64,000 nt of DNA from Sinomonas cellulolyticus (GCF_014656475.1 NZ_BNCM01000017.1:1-64000); one strand, 5' to 3'. Shown: positions 24,302 through 32,462, numbered from the stretch's first letter. Notes: generated by a model from the sequence alone, not told the origin. Numbers and translations: made by a program.

Positions 24302-24426
24302 GGTCGGCCTCCGAAGATCGTTCCTCGGTTCAAACCCTACAGCCGAAGCCTGAGGGAGGCCCGAAAGCCAAAAAGTAACGATAAGGTAACGGAACCTAAG
24401 GCCGGGTTGACTCGCGAGTCCGAACG

Positions 24427-24440
24427 GTAAATCGTTTTAC
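24427..24440 (+). promoter_or_regulatory. LacI-type operator, copy 2
   Basis: GTAAATCGTTTTAC, 71 bp before the MBL-hydrolase start and also upstream of the regulator gene. TTGACT at 24407-24412 precedes TAAATC by exactly 15 bp, the same geometry as copy 1. Confidence 0.8.
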
Positions 24441-24511
24441 TCAGTACCGAGTGACCTGCGTCACCGGCATCCCGGTCGCCACGGCCACCATTCCGACATC
24501 CAGGAGAAAAA

Positions 24512-25444
24512 TTGAGCAACCCGGCAACCTACACCGAAGGCCCGTTCACGGCGATCACTTCCAAGCTGAACGAGTACGAAGGCGACGCGGTGGTCAACGT
24601 GTACCTCGTCGAGGGCGGCACTGAGAACGCGCTGATCGACTCAGGCATCCATTCCGGCTACAAGGACATCCAGAAGGTCCTCGCCGACAAGGGCATCGAC
24701 GAGATCAAGCATGTCCTCAACTCGCATGAGCACATGGACCACGTCGGCAACAATGCCGCGGTCGTCCGCGACTACGGTGCCACGATTGGGGCCCACCCGA
24801 AGTACAAGGAGTGGATCTCAAACAACGAGCTCAACGCCCAGATGCTGGTCCACCGCTTCGAGGAAGGCAAGTCCTGGGATCTCCAGCAGGAGTACCTGTC
24901 GTGGATGGGGCCGGAGTCGGCCAAGGTCGACTTCGACATCGAAGACGGCGACAAGGTCGAAATCGGCAATGTCCGCCTCGACATCGTCGGCCTGCCGGGC
25001 CATTCACTGGGCGAGGTCGGATTCCACCATGCAGAGTCCAACATCCTCATCGTCCTGGATCTCCTGCTCCTGCCCAATGACGTAGTCCTCTACCTCCACG
25101 AGGATCCGGACATCACCCTCGCCTCACATGCCAAGCTCACCAAGTTCATCCAAGACAACGGCGTCAAGACCGTCCTGTCCGCCCACGGCAAGCCCTGCAC
25201 CGCCGAGGAGGCCATCGCCTGGTCCAACGAGTGTGCCGACCGAGTCCGGAAGATCGCCGCGTCCGTGCGGCGCCACATCGCCGAGGCCCCCGGCATCGAG
25301 TTCGCAGAACTCCGTGACCGCGTGTGCGAGGATTTCGGCAAGAGCAAGGAATGGCGCGCGCTCATCACGGTCAACGGCCACCTCGAGAGCCTGCTGCGCA
25401 AGGGCGTCATCGTCGCGAGCGGAACCGGATGGTCCCTGGCATGA
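24512..25444 (+). CDS. MBL-fold metallo-hydrolase, 310 aa
   Basis: The metallo-beta-lactamase zinc motif is visible as NSHEHMDHVGNN (HxHxDH). The later ligands are GLPGHSLGEVGFHH, LIVLDLLLLPND and LSAHGKPC. Family members hydrolyse thioesters, lactones or phosphoesters. In this operon a sugar lactonase or acyl-CoA thioesterase role is plausible, which is inference. A helical C-terminal domain (about 220-310) resembles the substrate-capping domain of lactonase/thioesterase members. It starts at TTG 24512 after a GGAG ribosome site and is the first gene of the rightward operon. Confidence 0.85.
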   Translation: MSNPATYTEGPFTAITSKLNEYEGDAVVNVYLVEGGTENALIDSGIHSGYKDIQKVLADKGIDEIKHVLNSHEHMDHVGNNAAVVRDYGATIGAHPKYKEWISNNELNAQMLVHRFEEGKSWDLQQEYLSWMGPESAKVDFDIEDGDKVEIGNVRLDIVGLPGHSLGEVGFHHAESNILIVLDLLLLPNDVVLYLHEDPDITLASHAKLTKFIQDNGVKTVLSAHGKPCTAEEAIAWSNECADRVRKIAASVRRHIAEAPGIEFAELRDRVCEDFGKSKEWRALITVNGHLESLLRKGVIVASGTGWSLA

Positions 25445-26448
25445 GTCCGGCACCCGGCCTGTCCGACCGTCCGCTCGCGGTCCTGGGCGGAGGCACCATG
25501 GGCTCCCAGATCGCCGTCGTCCTGGCCTTCTCGGGCCAGGACGTCCGGCTGTGGGTCCGTGACGCCGCCAAGATCGACGCTACCCGGCGCCGCGTCGATC
25601 TCGTCATGGCGCAATTGGTCGACAACGGCCTCTGCTCGCCAACGGACACCGAGGCCGCGGCCGGCCGCCTGTCAATCCGCACCAGCCTGTCAGAGGCAGT
25701 GGCGGATGCAGGGTTCGTCATCGAAGCCATTGCCGAGGACCTCGCGGCGAAGCAGGACGTGCTGCGCCTTGCCGAAACGGTGTGCGATCCCACGACGGTG
25801 CTGTCGTCCACGACCTCAGCACTGAACGCCTCGGAGATCGGCGCCGCGCTGGAGAACCCCGGACGGTTCGTCATTGCACACTTCGCCCAGCCAGCCCATC
25901 TCGTCGATGTGGTCGAAGTCGTCGCAGGCGCGTCCACCAGCGAGCAGACCGTCGATGCCGTCAATGGTCTGCTGGCGGGCCTCGGCAAGCGCCCGGTCAG
26001 ATGCCCGGATATCCCAGGATTCCTCTGGGCCAGGATCCAGCACGCCATCCTGCGCGAGTTCGTCTCCCTGGTCGAACAGGGCCACGCGACGCCTGCCGAC
26101 TGCGACCTGATCCTCAAGGCAGGCCTGGCCAGCCGCCTCCCGGCCATGGGCAGCTTCGAACACGCCGACCTCGCTGGACTGGACCTGATCTCGGGCCCCG
26201 CCGCGCAGGCAGTATGGGCGGACCTGTCCAATGCCAGCAACCCCGCGGACACCCTCATCGGCAAGCTGGTCCTCGAAGGCCGCCTCGGCATGAAGACGGG
26301 GGAGGGCTTCTACGACTGGACCATCCGCGACCCCGACGAGTTCAAGCGGACGCGGGATGAGGAGATCGTCCGCCGGAGCCAGATCAACCGGGAGAAGCTG
26401 ACGGCGGCGGCCGGGCACAGCGTGTCCGCAGGGAGAGCGGCGACATGA
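25441..26448 (+). CDS. 3-hydroxyacyl-CoA dehydrogenase family protein, 335 aa
   Basis: An N-terminal Rossmann domain has the NAD motif LGGGTMGSQIAVVLAFSG and the family's E/D-rich second segment (AGFVIEAIAEDLAAKQD). SSTTSALNASEIG and the active-site segment FVIAHFAQPAHLVDVVEVV follow (the catalytic His is usually in HFFNP; here HFAQP). The C-terminal helical domain has LGMKTGEGFYDW. The length fits short single-function members such as HbdA or L-carnitine dehydrogenase and lambda-crystallin relatives. ATG 25441 overlaps the previous stop (ATGA). It should oxidise a 3-hydroxy acid or its CoA ester with NAD. Confidence 0.88.
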   Translation: MSPAPGLSDRPLAVLGGGTMGSQIAVVLAFSGQDVRLWVRDAAKIDATRRRVDLVMAQLVDNGLCSPTDTEAAAGRLSIRTSLSEAVADAGFVIEAIAEDLAAKQDVLRLAETVCDPTTVLSSTTSALNASEIGAALENPGRFVIAHFAQPAHLVDVVEVVAGASTSEQTVDAVNGLLAGLGKRPVRCPDIPGFLWARIQHAILREFVSLVEQGHATPADCDLILKAGLASRLPAMGSFEHADLAGLDLISGPAAQAVWADLSNASNPADTLIGKLVLEGRLGMKTGEGFYDWTIRDPDEFKRTRDEEIVRRSQINREKLTAAAGHSVSAGRAAT

Positions 26449-27488
26449 AGTCCGTCGTCCTGCACGGCGCCGACGACCTGCGGATCGAAACCGGCTCAGA
26501 TCCCGCCCCCGGCCCCGGCGAGGTCCTGGTCTCCGGTGCCTACGGCGGGATCTGCGGATCGGACCTGCACTACTGGCGGCACGGCCGGAACGGCGCCTTC
26601 GACGTAGTGGAGCCCCTCGTCCTGGGCCACGAGTTCTCGGGGAGGATCCTCGAACTCGGAGCCGGAGTCGACGGAGTCGACCCCGGCCAGCTGATCACCG
26701 TCCATCCCGCCACGCACTGCGGCCGCTGCCGAAGCTGCCTCAGCGGTGCACGGCACCTGTGCGAGAACGGCAGCTACGCCGGCTCTGCGGCCGTCATCCC
26801 ACACCGGGCAGGGCTGTTCTCCACGGTGCAGGTCGTCCGGGCAGATCAGATCCGCCGGCTTCCGGCAGCAGTGTCCCCCCAGCACGCTGCGGTCATCGAG
26901 CCACTGGCCGTTGCCGTCCACGCCGTGCGGCGCGCGGGCGGCGTGGACGGGCGCAGCGTCCTCGTCAACGGGGCGGGGCCGATCGGCGCACTCGCCGTAG
27001 CTGCCGCCAAGGCGGAGGGCGCGCAAACCGTCTATGCGAGCGATCTGAGCGCCTCGGCTCTGGCCATCGCAGCGAACATGGGCGCCGACGAGACCATCAA
27101 CCTCGCGCAGGGCCAGCAGCTGCCGTACGACGTCGACGTCGTCATCGAGGCATCGGGGGCCGCCGCGGCCCTCGGCGGATGCCTCTCGAGCGCTCGGCGC
27201 GGCGGAACCGTGGTGCAGGTAGGCAACCTCCCAGGAGGTCCGATCCAGGCGGAACTGGCAGCCCTTGTCGGACGCGAGATCAACTACGTCGGCGCCTTCA
27301 GGTTCGATCACGAAATGACCGATGCCGCCGACATGATCGCAGCCGGGCTGGACGTCAGCCCGGTGGTGACCCACACCTTCGGCCTCGACGATGCGCTGGG
27401 CGCGTTCAAGACGGCGGCAGACAAGAACATCTCCAGCAAGGTCCTCCTGGACCTGCATCCCACCCAGGATCGGAGCACCGTCGCATGA
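26445..27488 (+). CDS. zinc-dependent dehydrogenase, L-idonate 5-dehydrogenase type
   Basis: 347 aa medium-chain dehydrogenase. Catalytic zinc ligands are C37 in GGICGSDLHYW, the His-Glu pair in LGHEFSG and the later Glu in VIEPLAVAVHAV. The four structural-zinc cysteines lie in CGRCRSCLSGARHLC. The cofactor motif is VNGAGPIGALAVAAAKAEG. The GICGSDLHYWRHGRNGAF stretch is characteristic of IdnD-type enzymes that oxidise L-idonate to 5-ketogluconate. ATG 26445 overlaps the upstream stop by four bases. It pairs naturally with the next gene, a reductase of keto-gluconate type. Confidence 0.88.
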   Translation: MKSVVLHGADDLRIETGSDPAPGPGEVLVSGAYGGICGSDLHYWRHGRNGAFDVVEPLVLGHEFSGRILELGAGVDGVDPGQLITVHPATHCGRCRSCLSGARHLCENGSYAGSAAVIPHRAGLFSTVQVVRADQIRRLPAAVSPQHAAVIEPLAVAVHAVRRAGGVDGRSVLVNGAGPIGALAVAAAKAEGAQTVYASDLSASALAIAANMGADETINLAQGQQLPYDVDVVIEASGAAAALGGCLSSARRGGTVVQVGNLPGGPIQAELAALVGREINYVGAFRFDHEMTDAADMIAAGLDVSPVVTHTFGLDDALGAFKTAADKNISSKVLLDLHPTQDRSTVA

Positions 27489-28219
27489 GCAACTTCACAG
27501 TGGACCTCACCGGGAAGACGGCAGTGGTCACAGGGGCCAGCGGAGGCATCGGGGGCGCCATCGCCCAGGCCCTGCTCGACGCCGGAACCCGCGTCATCGC
27601 CCTCCAGAGACGCACCACCTGCGATCTCTCCGGCAACATCGAGGTAGTCCCGGTCGACCTCGCTGACCCGGCCGACACGCTGCGGGCGGCCAACGCCGTG
27701 GCATCCGAGGAACAGGTCGACATCCTGGTGAACAATGCAGGGATCTCCCTGCGCCATGCCTTCGAGGACTTCCCGCTCGACGACTGGGCCACCGTGCTGC
27801 AGGTCGACCTGACGGCGGTCATGCAGCTCTGCCAGGTCTTCGGCCGCCAGATGCTGGTCCGCGGGGAGGGAAAGATCGTCAACATCGCGTCCATGCTCGC
27901 CTTCAACGGCGGCTACACTGCCGCGGCGTATTCCGCGGCCAAAGGCGGCGTCGTGCAGCTGACCAAGTCCCTGTGCCACGAATGGGCCAGGCACGGAGTC
28001 AACGTCAACGCCATCGCCCCTGGCTACTTCAACACCGAGCTCAACGCACCCGTCATGGGCGACACGGACCGCATCGCGCAGATCACGGCCCGCATCCCGT
28101 CGGGTAACTGGGGCGAGACCACCGACATCGCAAAGGCCGCCCTCTTCCTCGTCTCTGACGCCGCGGCATACATCCACGGCGTCACGCTCCCCGTCGACGG
28201 CGGATTCCTCGCAGTCTGA
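27485..28219 (+). CDS. short-chain dehydrogenase/reductase (IdnO/KduD-like)
   Basis: 244 aa classical SDR. The cofactor motif is VVTGASGGIGGAIAQ, with NNAG, catalytic Ser in IVNIASMLAF and YSAAKGGVV (Tyr-x3-Lys). A short insert CDLSGNIEVVPVDLAD and the closing PVDGGFLAV match gluconate 5-dehydrogenase and KduD relatives. It probably interconverts a keto sugar acid and its alcohol. ATG 27485 overlaps the previous stop. Together with the idonate-type dehydrogenase it would epimerise a hexonate via a keto intermediate, an arrangement known for L-idonate. Confidence 0.88.
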   Translation: MSNFTVDLTGKTAVVTGASGGIGGAIAQALLDAGTRVIALQRRTTCDLSGNIEVVPVDLADPADTLRAANAVASEEQVDILVNNAGISLRHAFEDFPLDDWATVLQVDLTAVMQLCQVFGRQMLVRGEGKIVNIASMLAFNGGYTAAAYSAAKGGVVQLTKSLCHEWARHGVNVNAIAPGYFNTELNAPVMGDTDRIAQITARIPSGNWGETTDIAKAALFLVSDAAAYIHGVTLPVDGGFLAV

Positions 28220-28282
28220 AGCGCTGCGACCCGTCACACCGAGCAAGCAGTTCACCTGTATGACAACAATGGAGTGAGTTAT

Positions 28283-29689
28283 ATGGCAAGCACCAACATT
28301 CGCGGAGTGATCCCCGCGATCGAGCAGTCACCACTGACCAGACGGCAGAAGCTACTGGTCGGGTCCGCCGTCGTGAGCAACACGGTCGAGTTCTTCGACT
28401 TCTTCATCGTCGGATTCATCCTCACCATCATCGCCACACCGTGGCACCTGAACTTCATGGAGAGCTCCATGATCCTCCTGGCCGGCGGCGTCGGATCCGT
28501 GCTCGGTTCCATCATCTGGGGACGTATCGCAGACAAGATCGGCCGCCGCCCCTGCTTCATCTGGACAGTCCTGACGTTCTCCATCGGCACGGCGCTGTGC
28601 GCCGCGGTGCCCGAAGGGAACTGGTGGCTGTTCGCATTGCTTCGGGTCGTCGTCGGCTTCGGCGTCGGCGGCCTGCCCGTCGTCGACATCCCGCTGATCG
28701 CCGAGTTCGTCCCGTCCAAGCAGCGCGCCATGCTCTCCGGCCTGACGGTCGTGTTCATCCCCGTCGGACTGTTCCTCGGCTCCCTGTCCGCGTCCGCGCT
28801 CGGAGCACCCCTGGGATGGCGCGGGCTGCTGCTCCTGGGCCTGATCCCCGTCCTCCTGGCCTTCCCGATCCGACGCATCGTGCGCGAATCGCCCCGCTGG
28901 CTCATGGGCCAGGGACGCATGGACGACGCTCGCGAGTCGATCGCCTGGTACCGCAACATGAACCCCGCCGACGTGGAACTGCCGCCTGTCAGCGATGTCC
29001 AGGTCGGCCAGAAGCGCAAGCGCAGCATCTTCCACAACAACCGCAGGGCGCTCATCGTCGCCACCGTGGGAAGCTTCTGCTTCATCACCGGCTCCTCCGT
29101 CGTCCAGTCGTGGGGCCCCACACTGCTGACGCTGCTGCTCAACGTGACTCCTGCGCAGGCAGCACAGATGTTCCTGCTGGTCAGCCTCGCCTCTCTCATC
29201 GGGCGGCTCATCACCGCGAAACTCGCCGACGTCGTCGGTCGCCGGCCGGTCATCATTGCGTGTGGGTTCGTCGGGGCCGCATGTCTTCTGGTTGCCGCAT
29301 ACTCTGGCAATGCGGTGATCCTCGGTGCCTCGCTGTTCTTCGTCGCGATCCTCGGTGCCACGCTCTTCGGGGACGGGGCGTTCGGGATGCTGAACACCTT
29401 CACCTCGGAGATGTTCAAGACTGAAGACCGCGCCTCGGGCCTGGGCCTGGCCTATGGTCTCGGTTCCACCGGCAAGATCTTCGGACCGCTGCTCCTCGGG
29501 CTCCTCTCCGGCGGCTCGAACCTGGTGTCGCCGAAGGCCACGGCCGATGCGCTCCCGGCCGCGTTCACCGTGTTCGGCATCCTGCTGGCCATCGGCGCAT
29601 GCGTGTACTTCTTCGCCAGGGAGACCAAGGGACGCCCGATGGATGCCGACGACGACGTCCATGCGCCAGCGGTCGGAGCCCAGGCGTGA
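28283..29689 (+). CDS. MFS transporter, sugar/acid carrier type
   Basis: 468 aa with 12 predicted membrane helices. The MFS loop motifs GRIADKIGRRPCFIWTV and AKLADVVGRRPVIIA are at the equivalent positions of the two halves. The ARETKGRP ending is typical of the metabolite:H+ and sugar porter groups. ATG 28283 follows GGAGTGAG. Its position inside the catabolic operon makes it the likely uptake system for the island's substrate, and the only membrane carrier there. The C-terminal tail is acidic and cytoplasmic. Confidence 0.88.
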   Translation: MASTNIRGVIPAIEQSPLTRRQKLLVGSAVVSNTVEFFDFFIVGFILTIIATPWHLNFMESSMILLAGGVGSVLGSIIWGRIADKIGRRPCFIWTVLTFSIGTALCAAVPEGNWWLFALLRVVVGFGVGGLPVVDIPLIAEFVPSKQRAMLSGLTVVFIPVGLFLGSLSASALGAPLGWRGLLLLGLIPVLLAFPIRRIVRESPRWLMGQGRMDDARESIAWYRNMNPADVELPPVSDVQVGQKRKRSIFHNNRRALIVATVGSFCFITGSSVVQSWGPTLLTLLLNVTPAQAAQMFLLVSLASLIGRLITAKLADVVGRRPVIIACGFVGAACLLVAAYSGNAVILGASLFFVAILGATLFGDGAFGMLNTFTSEMFKTEDRASGLGLAYGLGSTGKIFGPLLLGLLSGGSNLVSPKATADALPAAFTVFGILLAIGACVYFFARETKGRPMDADDDVHAPAVGAQA

Positions 29690-30354
29690 ATGCCGTGATT
29701 GCCGAACGCCAGGCCGTTTCGCCGATCCTGCAGGAAAGCCCGGTCGTAGCCGTTCTGCGGGCCCGGACGGCATCGGAGTACAGGCCAGTCATCGAGGCGC
29801 TGCTGGAAGGCGGGGTTCGCTCGATCGAGCTGACGCTGAGCACCGGCGGCGTGTTCGACGTCCTGCAGGACCTGGTCGAGGGCTACCAAGAAGCTGAAAT
29901 CGGTGTCGGCACGATCACAACTGTCGAGCAGGCCCGCGAGGCGCTGGACCAGGGCGCCAGATTCCTGGTGACGCCGGTCACCGACCTCGCTGTCATCGAG
30001 CTCGCGGCGAGCCGCGGGGTCCCTGCCTATCCGGGTGGGCTGACTCCCACCGAATTGCACGCAGGGTGGGCTGCCGGGGCCTCTGCCGTGAAGCTGTTCC
30101 CCGCCTCCGCGGTGGGCCCCGGGTACATCAGCCAGCTTCGGGGCCCGTTTCCGGACATGCAGGTCCTCCCTTCCGGCGGCATCGACCTGGCAGACATCGA
30201 TGCATGGATCTCAGCGGGGGCCGTCGCGGTGAGCGTGGGAGGGCCACTGGTTCAGGACGCATTCGCCGGCGGCGACCTGAAAGATCTCACGGCCCGCGCC
30301 ACCTTGGCCAGCCAGCGGGCCCGGGACGCGCGGCAACGCCAGGGGGCGTCGTGA
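29686..30354 (+). CDS. eda: 2-keto-3-deoxy-6-phosphogluconate aldolase
   Basis: 222 aa, near the usual EDA length. Visible are the family Glu in SIELTLSTGG, the GVGTITTVEQAREALDQGA segment, the Schiff-base lysine in AVKLFPASAVGP and the phosphate-binding PSGGIDLADI. It splits KDPG to pyruvate and glyceraldehyde 3-phosphate. GTG 29686 overlaps the transporter stop (GTGA). With the kinase encoded next it forms a KDG-to-triose module, indicating that one product of the island is 2-keto-3-deoxygluconate or a close isomer. Confidence 0.9.
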   Translation: MNAVIAERQAVSPILQESPVVAVLRARTASEYRPVIEALLEGGVRSIELTLSTGGVFDVLQDLVEGYQEAEIGVGTITTVEQAREALDQGARFLVTPVTDLAVIELAASRGVPAYPGGLTPTELHAGWAAGASAVKLFPASAVGPGYISQLRGPFPDMQVLPSGGIDLADIDAWISAGAVAVSVGGPLVQDAFAGGDLKDLTARATLASQRARDARQRQGAS

Positions 30355-31313
30355 CTGGGCCGGGCAGCCCGTCTGAGGTTGTGACCTTTGGAGAGACGAT
30401 GGCGCTCATGCGGCCCACGTCTGTCGGGCCCTTGAGCCACGTTTCGAATCTTGGGCTGTCTATCGGCGGGGCGGAGAGCAACGTCGCCATCGGCTTGAAC
30501 CGGCTGGGCACCTCTGTGACGTGGATCGGACGTGTGGGTGATGACAGCCTGGGCGACCTTGTTCTCAGGGAACTGGCCGCCGAAGGTATCAGCACCGTGG
30601 CCATCCGCGATCCGGGGGCTCCCACCGGGCTCATGGTCAAGGAGACGCGTACGGCGACAGCCAGCCGGGTTTGGTACTACAGGTCCGGCAGCGCGGGTTC
30701 GAGGCTTGAGGCAGCGGACCTGCCAGACGAATCCATCCGGAAGGCGCGTGCGCTGCATGTGACCGGGATTACGCCTGCGCTGTCCCAATCGGCAGCCACG
30801 GCGACGCTCCACGCAATCGATGTCGCTCGGGAGGCTGGGACCCTCGTCTCGTTCGACCTCAACTATCGTGCAGCACTCTGGTCCCCGGAGGCGGCCCGGG
30901 GAATGTACAGGCAGATCGTGGAGAAGGCCGACGTCGTCTTCGCCGGTGACGACGAGGCGGCAATCCTCGTCGGGCCAGCGCCAACATCCCTCGAATATGC
31001 AGTCCGGCTGGCAGCCCTCGGTCCGAGCCAGGCGATCATCAAGAGTGGCGCCGACGGCTGCACCGCAATAATCGACGGAGCCAGCCACGCCAAGCCCGCC
31101 GTGGAAACTGCCGTCATCGACACGGTGGGGGCAGGAGACGGATTCGTCGCAGGCTACCTCGCGGAACTGCTGAACGGACGCCCCGCGGAAGAGCGGCTGT
31201 CGACAGCAGTCCTAGTAGGGGCCTTTGCCTGCACCGTACCCGGGGACTGGGAAGGCGCACCCAAGAGAAGGGAGCTCGCCATCCTGGAGGCCAGCGAACC
31301 TGTCATCCGGTGA
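30351..31313 (+). CDS. kdgK: PfkB-family 2-keto-3-deoxygluconate kinase
   Basis: 320 aa ribokinase-fold enzyme. It has SIGGAESNVAIGLNRLG near the N-terminus, a substrate-side GRVGDDSLGDLV, and the PfkB signature near the C-terminus (VIDTVGAGDGFVAGYL) with the catalytic aspartate in GAGD. KDG kinases carry exactly this FGETMALM start and a WYYRSGSAGS segment. It phosphorylates KDG to KDPG for the aldolase. GTG 30351 overlaps the previous stop. It is the last gene of the rightward operon; no convincing terminator follows. Confidence 0.88.
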   Translation: MTGPGSPSEVVTFGETMALMRPTSVGPLSHVSNLGLSIGGAESNVAIGLNRLGTSVTWIGRVGDDSLGDLVLRELAAEGISTVAIRDPGAPTGLMVKETRTATASRVWYYRSGSAGSRLEAADLPDESIRKARALHVTGITPALSQSAATATLHAIDVAREAGTLVSFDLNYRAALWSPEAARGMYRQIVEKADVVFAGDDEAAILVGPAPTSLEYAVRLAALGPSQAIIKSGADGCTAIIDGASHAKPAVETAVIDTVGAGDGFVAGYLAELLNGRPAEERLSTAVLVGAFACTVPGDWEGAPKRRELAILEASEPVIR

Positions 31314-31413
31314 CCTCCTCAACTGGATCACGCAATACACACGCGTTGGCCCTGGCCACGACGTGGAAGGCGTTATGCCGCCGTCGGGAGTGGGCAGTTC
31401 CCCGCGGGTCCGG

Positions 31414-31671
31414 TCAGCCGGCGGTGGCCATGTACTGCTCGACGACGGCTGCCGAGCTACCAGCCGGACTGATGCGGGCGCAGGTGGGAGGGGTTCAGAA
31501 CAGCGTCGGAGGTTCGGTGCTGTCCGCGGCAGTCGTGGCGGTCCAGGGCTCGCCGAGGTCGACCAGGGCCTCCTCGATCGAGGTCTGGCCCTCGAGCTCC
31601 TGTGCCACGGCCATGCCTTTGACCCTAGACGTGCCCTGGACTCCCCGGGAGCGGGACACGCGGTCGCCCCG
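31414..31671 (-). pseudogene. degenerate second copy of lsr2
   Basis: Minus-strand VVEQYMATAG followed by a stop (31414-31446) matches the last codons of lsr2 at 17.5 kb, and flanking GTGGGCAGTTCCCCGCGGG parallels the sequence after that gene. A second scrap at about 31644-31671 reads GDRVSRSRG, like the Lsr2 segment GDRVSRPRR. The rest of the gene is gone, and the small ORF at 31495-31614 sits between the scraps. Confidence 0.7.
31495..31614 (-). CDS. small protein of the ELEGQTSIEEAL family, 39 aa
   Basis: Complete short frame starting MAVAQELEGQTSIEEALVDL and ending EPPTLF. Its first 26 residues are nearly identical to the product at 17952-18116. Conservation of amino acids across two diverged copies argues that it is, or was, translated. 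The C-terminal PTLF loosely recalls the Q-x-x-L-F peptide by which proteins bind the DNA sliding clamp; this is speculation. No strong ribosome site is seen. Confidence 0.5.
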   Translation of the reverse strand: MAVAQELEGQTSIEEALVDLGEPWTATTAADSTEPPTLF

Positions 31672-31764
31672 GCTGCCCGGTGCTCCCCGGCAGGTGGGAG
31701 GGGATCGAGCCGGAGCTGATTCCTCGCTCAGGTCAGGCTGTCGCGTCCAGTCTGCGCTTGCGGA

Positions 31765-32127
31765 TCAGCTTGTCGATGGTCGCGCGGGCGTCCTCGCCCG
31801 GGTCGCCGATGTCCCTGCCGCCTCGGCCCCGGAGCCGAAGAGCGTCACCTCGGTGCGGTAGTCGAGGCAGGCGGGGTCGAGGCTGCCCTCGATGAGCCCG
31901 AGGCGGACCCCGAGCAGGTCGGAGGGGTCGCGGTGTCCGAGCCAGCCGGAGCAGACCGCCCCGTCGCCCGGGTGGCAGTAGAACACCGCCATGGGCTGGT
32001 CCTGGAGGGCGCGGTCGTACTCGGGCAGCTTCTCGTACTCGGAGGCGTCCCACACCCCGGACGGGGCACCGCACCGGTAGGGGCAGGACGCGCGCGGCCG
32101 CGGGCGCGGCATCGCGGGCCCGCCCAT
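31765..32127 (-). CDS. DUF6283-family protein with frameshifted C-terminus
   Basis: The conserved core is clear: CPYRCGAPSGVW, SEYEKLPEYDRA, VFYCHPGDGAVCSGWLGHRD, then LDYRTEVTLFGSGAEAA. This is the cysteine-rich DUF6283 pattern found in actinobacteria and their phages. After GSGAEAA a small deletion near 31815 shifts the frame: this frame ends at 31765, while the expected ending (RDIGDPGEDARATIDKLIRK, stop 31733) is in the next frame. The product may therefore be abnormal. It starts at ATG 32127, two bases after the upstream stop, as the last gene of the toxin-antitoxin operon. Molecular function of the family is unknown. Confidence 0.65.
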   Translation of the reverse strand: MGGPAMPRPRPRASCPYRCGAPSGVWDASEYEKLPEYDRALQDQPMAVFYCHPGDGAVCSGWLGHRDPSDLLGVRLGLIEGSLDPACLDYRTEVTLFGSGAEAAGTSATRARTPARPSTS

Positions 32128-32129
32128 CC

Positions 32130-32462
32130 TCAGCCTGCCTCCCCGGCGACTTCGCCGCGGGAGCCATGCCCGCACGCGTCGCAGACCGCGTACGGCCACG
32201 TGCTCGCGCTGGCCTTGGGCATCGCCCCGGCCAGCGAGAACGAGCCGACCGGCCTGGCCTCCAGCCGGAGCTCCACGAAGATGCTCCAGGCGCCGCAGTA
32301 CCGGCACGGCGCCGCCAGCGGGACCCGCTGGCCGAGCTCGGTCGGGAGCTGGACCTCTGGCACAAATGCCTCCATACATTGATCCTGCAGGTTCCAGTCT
32401 TCCAGCCGGACGGGATGGCGGACATGCTCCAGCGCTCCGGCCGCCGGAACGGAGGACGTCAT
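32130..32462 (-). CDS. zinc-ribbon-like protein, 110 aa
   Basis: Two CxxC pairs (PCRYCGAW about residue 53, VCDACGHG about residue 95) separated by about 40 residues suggest a zinc ribbon. The intervening strands are hydrophobic-polar and no known domain is recognised. ATG 32462 overlaps the toxin stop (ATGA), pointing to translational coupling; ATG 32375 is an internal alternative. It sits between the RelE-type toxin and the DUF6283 gene, so it is a candidate accessory member of that module. Confidence 0.6.
   Translation of the reverse strand: MTSSVPAAGALEHVRHPVRLEDWNLQDQCMEAFVPEVQLPTELGQRVPLAAPCRYCGAWSIFVELRLEARPVGSFSLAGAMPKASASTWPYAVCDACGHGSRGEVAGEAG

Noticed and set aside
18117-31383. 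Integrative element with integrase and attachment sites
   Set aside because: No integrase, excisionase, tRNA or short direct att repeat was found; the flanking copies are decayed gene modules.
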